Source: a virus. From it: 27,404 nt of DNA. The position numbers and the translations under genes were made by a program. Positions within the stretch are counted from its first letter, which is position 1; each line of letters starts with the position of its first letter. The stretch covers positions 1-27,404 of the IMG/VR virus record IMGVR_UViG_3300035698_011344; one strand, given 5' to 3'. The notes beneath the pieces are model-generated. The model made no database searches, was not told the DNA's origin, and saw only the letters and a program-made list of their open reading frames with translations. Below, one piece after another: positions 1 through 6,993 of this stretch.

Positions 1-249
1 CATGCTGCTTATGCTTATGCTGCTCATGCTGATGCTGATGCTGCTTATGCTGCTGCTGATGCTGCTTCTGCTGCTGCTCGTGCTGCTTATGCTGCTGATG
101 CTGCTGATGCTGCTCATACTGCTGCTCATGCTGCTGCTCATGCTGCTGCTGATGCTACTGCTGCTGCTGCTGCTTATGCTGATGCTTATGGTGCTGAGCA
201 CAAAGCTTTAGCCGATGAGCTGCTGAGATTGTTGAGGGGTGTTTCCTAA
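1..249 (+). CDS. Ala-rich AAX-repeat protein, C-terminal fragment (5' end outside window)
   Basis: The frame starting at base 1 is open from the window edge to TAA at 247-249. It encodes about 60 residues of Ala-Ala-X or Ala-X repeats, where X is mostly His, Asp or Tyr, followed by a non-repetitive tail ending DELLRLLRGVS. Almost every Ala codon is GCT, and the variable codons are CAT, GAT or TAT, differing only in the first base. This uniformity points to repeat expansion. Proteins with similar AAYAAD-type tracts are known in phages and bacteria, but I cannot assign a function. The Met/Leu-rich reading in frame 2 is a shadow of the same repeat and was discarded. Confidence 0.7.
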   Translation, partial: HAAYAYAAHADADAAYAAADAASAAARAAYAADAADAAHTAAHAAAHAAADATAAAAAYADAYGAEHKALADELLRLLRGVS

Positions 250-285
250 CCAACCTTCCGGATATCCCGGATAGTTGAAACAAAA

Positions 286-311
286 ACCCCGACTAGCCAT
301 TTAGCCGGGGT
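286..311. terminator. Hairpin, probable terminator (stronger for - strand)
   Basis: ACCCCG (286-291) pairs with CGGGGT (306-311). After one mismatch, CTA (293-295) pairs with TAG (302-304) around a six-base loop. On the - strand the stem is followed by TTTTTG, a good intrinsic-terminator tail. On the + strand the tail is only CTTA. It lies 37 bases after the stop of the repeat protein, so it may serve that gene weakly and block antisense transcription well. Confidence 0.6.
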
Positions 312-405
312 CTTAAAAATCTAGGGGGTACACAGAGTTCCCTGTCGGCCGATAAGCGAAGGGTCGTTAGTGGTAACATCAAACCAGTTGTTAGAAGGAC
401 GGACG

Positions 406-840
406 ATGCCGAATATCATCAAGTACAAACCGGAGTACTGCGAGGTACTCGTCACTCATATGGCAAAAGGACATAGCTTTGCCTCTTTTGCTGGCGTAGT
501 CGACATGAGTCGCCCGGGTTTATACAAGTGGCTTAAAGCCTACCCAGAATTTACCGAAGCTAAGAAGGTGGGCGAATCGAAGAACTTGCTAGCCCTCGAG
601 AAGATGGGCCTGGCCGGTATGCTTGGTAAGGTAAAGAACTTCAATACGGTCTCTTGGATTTTTATGCTCAAAAACATGCACCGAGATCTTTACAACGATA
701 AGCAGCAGGTAGAGCTCACGGCCAAGCCGACCGTCATTGAGCGTTTTGCTAGGACCGAAGACGGACAACGCCAAGAAGTTGTTCTAAGCTTAGAGCCACC
801 TGAAGACGACGAAACAGTAGAAGAAGACGAGGTAACCTAA
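406..840 (+). CDS. Terminase small subunit (TerS)
   Basis: The product is a 144-residue acidic protein. An N-terminal helix-turn-helix-like segment (about residues 15-45, around SFASFAGVVDMSRPGLYKWL) fits the DNA-recognition domain of phage small terminases, which bind the packaging site and load DNA for TerL. The C-terminus is strongly acidic (EPPEDDETVEEDEVT). The ATG at 406 is chosen because AAGGA lies six to seven bases upstream. An in-frame GTG at 370 would add 12 residues with no ribosome site. It is separated from TerL by two virion-like genes and a neuB-like gene, an unusual split. The family call rests on the HTH and its position at the head of the morphogenesis genes. Confidence 0.75.
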   Translation: MPNIIKYKPEYCEVLVTHMAKGHSFASFAGVVDMSRPGLYKWLKAYPEFTEAKKVGESKNLLALEKMGLAGMLGKVKNFNTVSWIFMLKNMHRDLYNDKQQVELTAKPTVIERFARTEDGQRQEVVLSLEPPEDDETVEEDEVT

Positions 841-842
841 CA

Positions 843-1610
843 TTGCCGACCGACCGTAGACGAAAACGCATTCAATTCGCATCGAGCTCAAGCCCCCACG
901 CAACATCGCTAAGAACAGATTCGCTAGCCGGCTACTGGAACCTAGACGAAACGTCGGGCACACGCTCGGCCAGTGTCGGCACCGATTTCAGTGATAGCGG
1001 AGGGTCGACGGGCTCGGCTACTGGCAAGATAGGAAACGCGGCTCTTTTTGTCGCTAATGGCGTGACCCACCTATCGATAGCTAACGTAAGCATGGGGGCA
1101 CTCCTGTTTGACGCGAGCTTCACTCTGGCTTTTTGGATGAAAACAGCGCAAGGGGCTTCAGGTGTTGGGGAGTCAGTCATGGCTGTGTATGACTTTGGGT
1201 CTGACCGCGCGTGGTTCATTTTCTGGGAAGGTGTAAACGATAAGTTACGCTTTGATGTATCGGCGAATGGAAACGACACCCCCTCCAGCGCTTACCTTCA
1301 GGCTAACGTGACGGGAGTGTATGGGACACACGACCCTGATCAGTGGATATTCGTCGTCGCAAGTTATGACGACTCGTCGGGAGTTGGTACGATAAGCATC
1401 GATAACGGACGTGTATCAGCAACCGATTCCAAGACAGCCGCTGGCGGAGTGTTCGCGTCTGGCCAAGCTCTGTTTATCGGTAAAGACTCAGGCGGGCGTG
1501 ATGCCCAAGTGACTATAGACGAGTTTGGAGCGTGGACGCGCGTGTTAACGGCCGACGAAATCACGTATCTTTACAACTCGGCTGTAGGGCGTAGCTACCC
1601 TTTCACCTAG
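843..1610 (+). CDS. LamG/concanavalin-like domain protein
   Basis: The product has 255 residues. From about residue 25 to 250 it reads as a laminin-G-like jelly roll: SLAGYWNLDETSG at the start, then GKIGNAALF, SFTLAFWMK, QWIFVVASYD, and ALFIGKDSGG followed by VTIDEFGAWTRVL near the end. This is the classical order of strands in LamG-3 domains, which usually bind carbohydrate or act as adhesion modules. There is no signal peptide, so a virion-attached decoration or receptor-binding role is likelier than secretion. The start is TTG at 843, two bases after the TerS stop, with GAGG at 829-832. The position between terminase genes says only that it belongs to the late structural group. Confidence 0.72.
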   Translation: MPTDRRRKRIQFASSSSPHATSLRTDSLAGYWNLDETSGTRSASVGTDFSDSGGSTGSATGKIGNAALFVANGVTHLSIANVSMGALLFDASFTLAFWMKTAQGASGVGESVMAVYDFGSDRAWFIFWEGVNDKLRFDVSANGNDTPSSAYLQANVTGVYGTHDPDQWIFVVASYDDSSGVGTISIDNGRVSATDSKTAAGGVFASGQALFIGKDSGGRDAQVTIDEFGAWTRVLTADEITYLYNSAVGRSYPFT

Positions 1611-1635
1611 AAAAATAAATAAAGGAAAACGAATA

Positions 1636-1980
1636 ATGAGTAACGAGGTAAGAGCTTTTGCGGTTTCTATGACGAGTGGCTCAACTATGAGTGCGCAAGT
1701 CGATATCTCTAAGGCTTACGACATGATTATGCTCGAGATACCAACAATGGCCTCGGGTACAGACATCTACATCCACGGCGCTACCGAGTCGGGTGGTACG
1801 TTTCGACGCATCTATAACGGCTCCTCTAACACGAGCTCAACCCCATCGGCCGTGTTCTTTGACTCATCGATAACGAATTGTTTTGTAGAGTGTGCTGGGT
1901 TTGCGCGCTACCTGAAGATTGAGCTGTCGACTGCAATGACGGCAACGCCAGCGTCGTTTAAGTTCCTTTGCGTCGATTAG
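1636..1980 (+). CDS. Small beta-rich phage protein, unknown
   Basis: The product is a 114-residue Ser/Thr-rich protein without signal peptide or membrane segment. Alternating hydrophobic stretches (YDMIMLEIPTMASGTDIYIHG, FVECAGFARYLKIELSTAM) suggest an all-beta sandwich. The ATG at 1636 follows AAAGGAA at 1621-1627. It sits directly after the LamG gene and both may be virion surface proteins. I recognise the general style from small phage structural proteins but cannot name a family. Confidence 0.65.
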   Translation: MSNEVRAFAVSMTSGSTMSAQVDISKAYDMIMLEIPTMASGTDIYIHGATESGGTFRRIYNGSSNTSSTPSAVFFDSSITNCFVECAGFARYLKIELSTAMTATPASFKFLCVD

Positions 1981-2005
1981 ACCGAGGTAACGGCAGGGTT
2001 TGATT

Positions 2006-2024
2006 TAGTTATAGTAGATAACTA
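2006..2024. repeat. Inverted repeat, possible operator
   Basis: TAGTTAT (2006-2012) and ATAACTA (2018-2024) are perfect inverted copies separated by AGTAG. The AT-rich stem is too weak to act as an intrinsic terminator, and the size fits a protein-binding palindrome. It begins 26 bases after the preceding stop codon. Confidence 0.4.
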
Positions 2025-2140
2025 GAACTTGTCTGTGCTAGACTAGGGTTAACCTTCTAAACCGATGTTAAGCCTACCGACGGGAGCGACTTCCTCTTAG
2101 CCGCTTCGGCCTTTGTGCGTGTCAGACCGATTTAATGACG

Positions 2141-2174
2141 TAACGGGCGGACATGGACGTTAGCCCGTTATTTT
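2141..2174 (+). terminator. Hairpin with T-run, probable terminator
   Basis: TAACGGGC (2141-2148) pairs perfectly with GCCCGTTA (2163-2170), a stem of eight base pairs, and TTTT follows at 2171-2174. It would end transcripts coming from the TerS/LamG group before the neuB-like gene. It overlaps the candidate promoter for that gene, which could insulate neuB from read-through. Confidence 0.6.
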
Positions 2175-2182
2175 CGTATATT
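2154..2182 (+). promoter_or_regulatory. Candidate promoter giving a leaderless neuB transcript
   Basis: TGGACG (2154-2159, four of six matches to TTGACA) is 17 bases from TATATT (2177-2182, five of six matches to TATAAT). Transcription would start seven or eight bases downstream, at or next to the A of the ATG at 2190. This fits with the absence of any Shine-Dalgarno sequence before that ATG. The -35 match is moderate. Confidence 0.4.
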
Positions 2183-2189
2183 CCCCTTT

Positions 2190-2990
2190 ATGACCAATAA
2201 AACATTTGTAATTGCAGAAGTGGGTAGCAACTGGAAGTCCAAGCAAGACTGCCTTGACTCGGTGCGCTACGCCAAGCAAACGGGTGCAGACGCCGTCAAG
2301 TTCCAGCTCTACACCCATATGGACATGTACGGCACCCCGGGTGAGATGGCGGGCGAGCTGCCTTGGGACTGGCTAGACGACGTAGCCTATCTGTGCGCCG
2401 ACGACGGCATAGAGCTGATGGTAACTCCCTTTTCTGTCGAGGCGGCTCGGTTCATAGACCCTTTGGTATCTCGCCACAAGGTGGCTAGCAGTGACTTAGA
2501 GAATCGCCCCCTTCTAGACTTCCTTGCTGGTACCGATAAGCCCCTTTACCTGTCTACCGGCGGGCATACGATCCAAGAGGTTATCGACATCGCCAAGGAC
2601 TACTTTCAGGCCGATCTGACGCTGCTTTACTGTGAGTCGGCGTACCCGGCAACGCGCCACCACTTGGGGCGTATGGATGCGCTTAAGAAGATAGGCCGAC
2701 CTGTGGGCTTGTCGGATCACTCACTAGACGTTTTCTGGACGCCCGTCTCAGCGGTACGCTACTTTTCATCGACGGTTATCGAAAAGCATTACAACCCGTT
2801 TGGCTACGACGACACGCCCGACGCTCGCCACGCGCTAACAACTCCTGACTTCACGCAGATGGTAGCGGCGATAAGAGACCCCGAGCACTACGGCCTAGAA
2901 CTATACGACAAGGCTGAGAAGGATATGCGTACCCACCATAACCGCAGAGACACTGAGCTTGGCTATTACCGCGTTAAACCAACCACCTGA
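2190..2990 (+). CDS. NeuB-family nonulosonic acid synthase lacking the SAF domain
   Basis: The product has 266 residues and resembles the TIM-barrel half of N-acetylneuraminate, pseudaminate or legionaminate synthases, which condense PEP with a six-carbon aminosugar. Visible motifs in order are IAEVGSN (8-14), GADAVKFQLY (32-41), KVASSDLEN (97-105), LYLSTGG (119-125), YCESAYP (147-153), GLSDHS (173-178) and IEKHY (197-201). His177 and His200 match the metal-binding histidines of NeuB. Typical family members have about 340 residues, with a C-terminal SAF/antifreeze-like domain that supplies an active-site arginine. This domain is missing. The ATG at 2190 has no ribosome site but is required to include the first barrel strand. 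The last 32 bases overlap terL. The exact sugar substrate cannot be read from the sequence. Confidence 0.85.
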   Translation: MTNKTFVIAEVGSNWKSKQDCLDSVRYAKQTGADAVKFQLYTHMDMYGTPGEMAGELPWDWLDDVAYLCADDGIELMVTPFSVEAARFIDPLVSRHKVASSDLENRPLLDFLAGTDKPLYLSTGGHTIQEVIDIAKDYFQADLTLLYCESAYPATRHHLGRMDALKKIGRPVGLSDHSLDVFWTPVSAVRYFSSTVIEKHYNPFGYDDTPDARHALTTPDFTQMVAAIRDPEHYGLELYDKAEKDMRTHHNRRDTELGYYRVKPTT

Positions 2991-4311
2991 GAGTGAGAGT
3001 GACAGTCAGATTTTTCGCCCCCACACGGCGAAACAAGACCGTTGTCTGTTTTCAGATAAAAAGATTATCGTCTTAGCTTGCGGCATACAATTTGGCAAGA
3101 CGACCATAGGCGCTACAGCTATGAAGCTGTGGATGCATCGCTACCCCGACCCTGAAAACAATTTCATCCTTACGGCACCGACCTACAAAGTCTTAGACCA
3201 GGCGACGCTGCCCGGGTTTTTAAACTCGATGAAAGGGCTTGGCGAATACCACAAGGGCGATTCTAAATTCATCATGCATAACGGGCCTACTTGTTACGTG
3301 AGGACGTCGACCGACCCTAACTCAATTATAGGTATTACAAACGTGCGTGGGGTGTGGGGTGACGAGGCTGGGTTATATCCTCTCTATTTTTGGGAGAATA
3401 TGCAGGCGAGGGCTTCGTTCAAGCAAGCGCAGATCATCCTGACTACGTCTCCCTACGCTATCAACTGGCTTTACACAGACATTATCCGGCCCTTTCACCA
3501 AGGGAAACTCCAGGACGAGGTTGAGCTTATCCAGGCCCGCTCGGACGAAAACCCTTACTTTCCTAAAGAAGAGTATGAGCGTAAGAAAAAGACTATGGAC
3601 CCTCGCCGGTTCAACATGGTCTATGGCGGAATGTTCGACCGCATGGAAGGTCTCGTCTATGACTGTTTTAATCCAGACGTTCACCTAACGCCTAAGCGCT
3701 CGCTGCCTGATGGTTCCACCGTGGTTTGCGGCGTGGATTGGGGCTACACGAACCCTTCGGCCATGGTAGTCATGGCTCAACTGCCTAGCGGCTCTTACGT
3801 TATCGTAGACGAGCACTATGAGACGCGCCTGACGGTTGCCGACATGGTTAAGATCGCTCGACGGAAAAAAGAGGTTTGGGGGATCACGCGTTTTTACTGT
3901 GACCCGTCTTCGCCGGCCAATATCGAGGAGTTTAACCGGGCTGGGCTAACAGCTCTCAAGGCCGATAACGACATACGGTCGGGTGTGGATAAGGTCTACG
4001 AGCTCTTCAAACAAGACCGCCTGCATATATTCACAGAAAACTCTAAGTACTTAGTCGACGAGCTTGAGACCTACCATTACCCTTCTGATAAGGACGTAGA
4101 CGGCAACACAGACGTTAAAGATTTGTTGCCGGTTAAGCAGAACGACCACTTACTAGATTCCTTAAGATATGTCATTTCTGCTGTCTACTACCGAGGCGTT
4201 GCTAAGCGAGCCCCCAAGTCGCCGACCGAGAACAGTCGCAAGGGAGATCCTGCCTATATGATTGGAGCTCTCTTAAAGTCAGGGACGAAAAACCATGAGG
4301 ATTGGTCATGA
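2959..4311 (+). CDS. terL: Terminase large subunit (TerL)
   Basis: The product has 450 residues. The N-terminal ATPase shows a Walker A variant, GIQFGKTT (42-49), Walker B with catalytic acid in VWGDEAG (132-138), and coupling motif LTTSPY (161-166). The C-terminal RNaseH-like nuclease has GVDWGYT (Asp260), an Asp in YCDPSSP and a terminal Asp in NDHLLDSLRY. The protein pumps DNA into the prohead and cuts the concatemer. The start is the TTG at 2959, inside the 3' end of the neuB-like gene; no ATG or GTG lies between it and the Walker motif, and the ribosome site is poor. Translation may be coupled to the gene before it. The stop overlaps the next start. Confidence 0.93.
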   Translation: MAITALNQPPESESDSQIFRPHTAKQDRCLFSDKKIIVLACGIQFGKTTIGATAMKLWMHRYPDPENNFILTAPTYKVLDQATLPGFLNSMKGLGEYHKGDSKFIMHNGPTCYVRTSTDPNSIIGITNVRGVWGDEAGLYPLYFWENMQARASFKQAQIILTTSPYAINWLYTDIIRPFHQGKLQDEVELIQARSDENPYFPKEEYERKKKTMDPRRFNMVYGGMFDRMEGLVYDCFNPDVHLTPKRSLPDGSTVVCGVDWGYTNPSAMVVMAQLPSGSYVIVDEHYETRLTVADMVKIARRKKEVWGITRFYCDPSSPANIEEFNRAGLTALKADNDIRSGVDKVYELFKQDRLHIFTENSKYLVDELETYHYPSDKDVDGNTDVKDLLPVKQNDHLLDSLRYVISAVYYRGVAKRAPKSPTENSRKGDPAYMIGALLKSGTKNHEDWS

Positions 4312-4676
4312 TCTACCCGTACGAGTGTTCCACGTGCCACCATCGTTTTGATGTCGCCAAGCCCTATAAGGATATCGATCTCCTTGAAACCTGTGCAGGG
4401 TGCGGCTCCGAGGACACAGCACGCTACATGGTGCCCTCGCGTTTGGTGGGTATATCGCCTGGCGAGGCCCACTACTGCGTGCCTTTGGGCGAGGTAGTTA
4501 GGAACGACCTCCATGCTCGAAAACTTGCCAAAGAGCGTGGAATGATAGAAATTGGGAACGAAAGCCTCGATTCCATTCATAAGCACACGGAAGTTGCACG
4601 CGAAAAGCGACTCGAAAAGAGCTATGATGAAGTGACCGACAAGCTCAGAACGGTAGATATTTCTTCGCAGTCCTAG
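4308..4676 (+). CDS. FmdB-like zinc-ribbon protein
   Basis: The product has 122 residues. The first 35 form a zinc ribbon of FmdB type: PYECSTC (Cys7, Cys10) and ETCAGCG (Cys29, Cys32). The remaining residues are charged and helical. Start ATG 4308 overlaps the terL stop (ATGA) and has GAGG seven bases upstream, so it is preferred over TTG 4302. Its place between large terminase and portal suggests a packaging or head-assembly accessory, but FmdB-like ribbons have no single known function. Its last codons lie inside a 48-bp tandem repeat. Confidence 0.7.
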   Translation: MIYPYECSTCHHRFDVAKPYKDIDLLETCAGCGSEDTARYMVPSRLVGISPGEAHYCVPLGEVVRNDLHARKLAKERGMIEIGNESLDSIHKHTEVAREKRLEKSYDEVTDKLRTVDISSQS

Positions 4677-4753
4677 TGATTCTTTAAAACCGAATAGATC
4701 CCAGATATTTCTTCGCAGTCCTAGTGATTCTTTAAAACCGAATAGATCCCAGA
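4655..4753. repeat. 48-bp tandem direct repeat, two copies
   Basis: Bases 4655-4702 and 4703-4750 are identical, with three further matching bases (4751-4753). The first copy includes the last six codons and stop of the zinc-ribbon gene. The period is a multiple of three, so the second copy repeats the same DISSQS-stop reading after the real stop. No hairpin is evident. It looks like a recent tandem duplication in the gap before the portal gene. Confidence 0.95.
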
Positions 4754-4781
4754 AAACCAAATAACTATTGGACGAGCTTTT

Positions 4782-6599
4782 ATGCCCGTAGCCGAACACT
4801 CTGCCTTAGGCGACCAGTCGTCGTCGGACACTAACCCCGACATCCCTGAAGAGATGCAGCGTACCGTCAAGATGGTTACGTCTCTCTTTATGAAGTACAA
4901 GGCTCACCGGGCTAAGTATGACCGCAACTGGATGCACTATTACAAGATGTTTCGTGGCGACCAGTGGGGTAAGCGCCCTAGCTATCGTCATACAGAAGTC
5001 ATCAACATGGTATTCCAGGCTATCCAGTCGTCGCTACCGCTACAGACGGACGTGCGGCCTAAGATTAATTTCATACCTGAAGAGCCAAGTGACCAGGCTT
5101 TTGCGCAAGCTCTAAACGAGATTGTCGAGTCGGACTGGGACCGCAACAACTGGTTGGCTGAGCTCTCGGAAGTTATTTTAGATGGCTATCTTTACGGGAC
5201 CGGCCTTAGTTCTCTGAACTATGACCCCGACGCAGACCATGGCGTAGGCTCGGCTAGGTACCGTAGTGAAGATCCTTTTTATTGCTACCCGGACCCTAAC
5301 GCTAGAGACATTAACGGCCCTGACTCTCGTGGGTTTATCCACGCCGAGCCCGTGGATACGGAGCTGGTTAAAGAACGCTATCCCGAGATGGCCCACTTTA
5401 TAAAGTCTGACATTACCAACTCGATTCGATCGTCAAAGACATCGATTAACGAGTTCAATATGGATAAGAGTGGCGGGACTAACGCGAGTGACCGCGAGTT
5501 GTCGTCGAATCAAAACGAAGACGGCGACGAGGTCACGGATAAGATGACCCTTGTTATCACGGCCTATCTAAAGCCAAGCGAGCTCGAAGAGATTAGCGAG
5601 ACGAACGAAGACCCCGAGACCCAAGAGACTTACGAGACTTACGTACTAAAACGCAAGTACCCGAACGGTCGCAAGATCATAGTAGCGTCGGGAGTGGTGG
5701 TTTCTGAGACTGAGCTACCCTACGCTCACGGCCAGATACCTTTTTCTCGCTACGTAAATTACATCTTGCCTCGAGAGTTTTTCGGGATATCCGAAGTCGA
5801 GCAACTCGAATCGCCTCAGCGCACGTTTAACAAGCTGCTGAACTTCTCGCTGGACGTTCTCTCGCTGATGGGCAACCCGATTTGGATTGTCGACACGGCC
5901 TCGGGTCTCGATACAGACCAGTTGATTAACCGACCAGGTCTGGTCATAGAAAAAGAGCCGGGCTCAGAGGTACGCCGAGAAGAGGGCGTGCAACTGCAAC
6001 CCTACGTGTTGCAACTGACTGACCGCTTAGTGGAGTGGTTCAATAATACGGCAGGCCTACAAGACGTGTCGCGTGGTCAGACGCCGGGGTCGATAACAGC
6101 AGCTTCGGCTATCGAACAATTACAAGAGGCTGCACGCACACGCATACGCCAAAAACAACGCAACCTCGACGATTACGTCAGAGATTTCGGTCGCCAGTAC
6201 TCGGAGTTAATCCTTGAGACCTACACGGCTAGGCGCGTGTTTCGGGTCACCAACAACGAGGGAACAGCTAAGTTTTTTAAACTATCTATGGAAACGACCG
6301 AATCAGGACAGAGAGTGGCGATTAGACAGCAAACAAACGAGGCCGGCATTGAGCAAGATATCGAGACGATGCTTATCAAGGGCCGATTTGACGTACAGGT
6401 TAATACCGGTAGCTCGCTACCGTTTACGGTGGCCGACAAGGAGCAAAAGGCTCTTAACCTTTTCGACCGTGGGATTATCGACGCCAAGGAAGTCCTTACA
6501 CAAATCGACTATCCGAATCGCGAGGTAATTTTGAACCGTCTTAAAGAAGCTCAACAGCAAGCCGCTCAACTAGAACAACAGCAAGGAACAGGCGTATGA
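4782..6599 (+). CDS. Portal protein
   Basis: The product has 605 residues, in the usual size range for podovirus portals, the dodecameric ring at one capsid vertex through which DNA passes. Supporting features are the N-terminal helical part with NWMHYYKMFRGDQWG, the EVINMVFQAIQSSLP segment, the acidic middle region, an FFGISEVEQLESPQRTFNK segment, SITAASAIEQLQEAARTRIR (a long helix typical of the portal stem region) and a Gln-rich C-terminus. It follows terL in the standard order. Start ATG 4782 has only a weak GGA/GAG ribosome site. The stop overlaps the next start (ATGA). Confidence 0.9.
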   Translation: MPVAEHSALGDQSSSDTNPDIPEEMQRTVKMVTSLFMKYKAHRAKYDRNWMHYYKMFRGDQWGKRPSYRHTEVINMVFQAIQSSLPLQTDVRPKINFIPEEPSDQAFAQALNEIVESDWDRNNWLAELSEVILDGYLYGTGLSSLNYDPDADHGVGSARYRSEDPFYCYPDPNARDINGPDSRGFIHAEPVDTELVKERYPEMAHFIKSDITNSIRSSKTSINEFNMDKSGGTNASDRELSSNQNEDGDEVTDKMTLVITAYLKPSELEEISETNEDPETQETYETYVLKRKYPNGRKIIVASGVVVSETELPYAHGQIPFSRYVNYILPREFFGISEVEQLESPQRTFNKLLNFSLDVLSLMGNPIWIVDTASGLDTDQLINRPGLVIEKEPGSEVRREEGVQLQPYVLQLTDRLVEWFNNTAGLQDVSRGQTPGSITAASAIEQLQEAARTRIRQKQRNLDDYVRDFGRQYSELILETYTARRVFRVTNNEGTAKFFKLSMETTESGQRVAIRQQTNEAGIEQDIETMLIKGRFDVQVNTGSSLPFTVADKEQKALNLFDRGIIDAKEVLTQIDYPNREVILNRLKEAQQQAAQLEQQQGTGV

Positions 6600-6952
6600 A
6601 TCCAGTAGCAGAGAATCCACAGACAGCTCCCGCACCGACAACTGTAGAGCCAGGCGCGGGTGGCCCTGCTCCTGAAGGCGAGGGCGGTCAAGGCGGTGAG
6701 GGTGGATTGCAGACTATGATAGCGGGCATGGATAACGGCTTTGGTCTGCTCATGGAAGTACTGCAATCGAGTGGCGCTCCCGAAGGGGCGTCGCAAGAGC
6801 TTGCTGGCATTCAAGGTGCTTTTCAAGAGTTCATCATGAAGTTACAGGGTGGCGGCCAAGGCGGCGGACCTTCAGCAGGCGGCTCAGCCCCGCAGCCAGT
6901 AGCTAACCCCGATGCGGGAGGCGGTATCCCAGCCTCACCTGCCGGAGTTTGA
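6596..6952 (+). CDS. Gly/Ala/Pro-rich small protein between portal and scaffold
   Basis: The product has 118 residues. The N- and C-terminal thirds are disordered Gly/Pro/Ala sequence (GEGGQGGEGG; GGGQGGGPSAGGS). A central helix, residues about 40-82 (MIAGMDNGFGLLMEVLQSS and QGAFQEFIMKLQG), is amphipathic. The start overlaps the portal stop, which suggests coupled translation. A role in head assembly is an inference from position only. No family is recognised. Confidence 0.65.
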   Translation: MNPVAENPQTAPAPTTVEPGAGGPAPEGEGGQGGEGGLQTMIAGMDNGFGLLMEVLQSSGAPEGASQELAGIQGAFQEFIMKLQGGGQGGGPSAGGSAPQPVANPDAGGGIPASPAGV

Positions 6953-6993
6953 TTTACGTGCAGCTTTTTTCTTAATTTAAAGAGGTTTTATTT

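Larger units (their letters stand above)
1981..2189. other. Regulatory intergenic gap before neuB-like gene
   Basis: This 209-base non-coding stretch is the longest gene-free segment in the window. It holds a 7-bp inverted repeat at 2006-2024, a short GCCG/CGGC hairpin at 2100-2110 followed by CTTTG, a stronger terminator-like hairpin at 2141-2170 and a possible promoter at 2154-2182. No tRNA fold or conserved coding frame was seen. Confidence 0.6.

Noticed and set aside
2-211. Met/Leu-rich 69-residue frame on the + strand
   Set aside because: It is the +1 reading of the Ala-rich repeat; frame 1 has normal tail sequence and a stop with sensible context.
1981-2189. tRNA or known riboswitch in the gap
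   Set aside because: No cloverleaf, CCA end or recognisable aptamer pattern was visible; only simple hairpins.
4655-4753. Possible CRISPR-like repeat
   Set aside because: Only two copies in direct tandem with no spacers and no cas genes.
4254-4799. 181-residue - strand frame with an internal peptide repeat
   Set aside because: The peptide repeat is only the 48-bp DNA duplication, the frame opposes terL, zinc-ribbon and portal genes, and there is no support for a - strand gene here.
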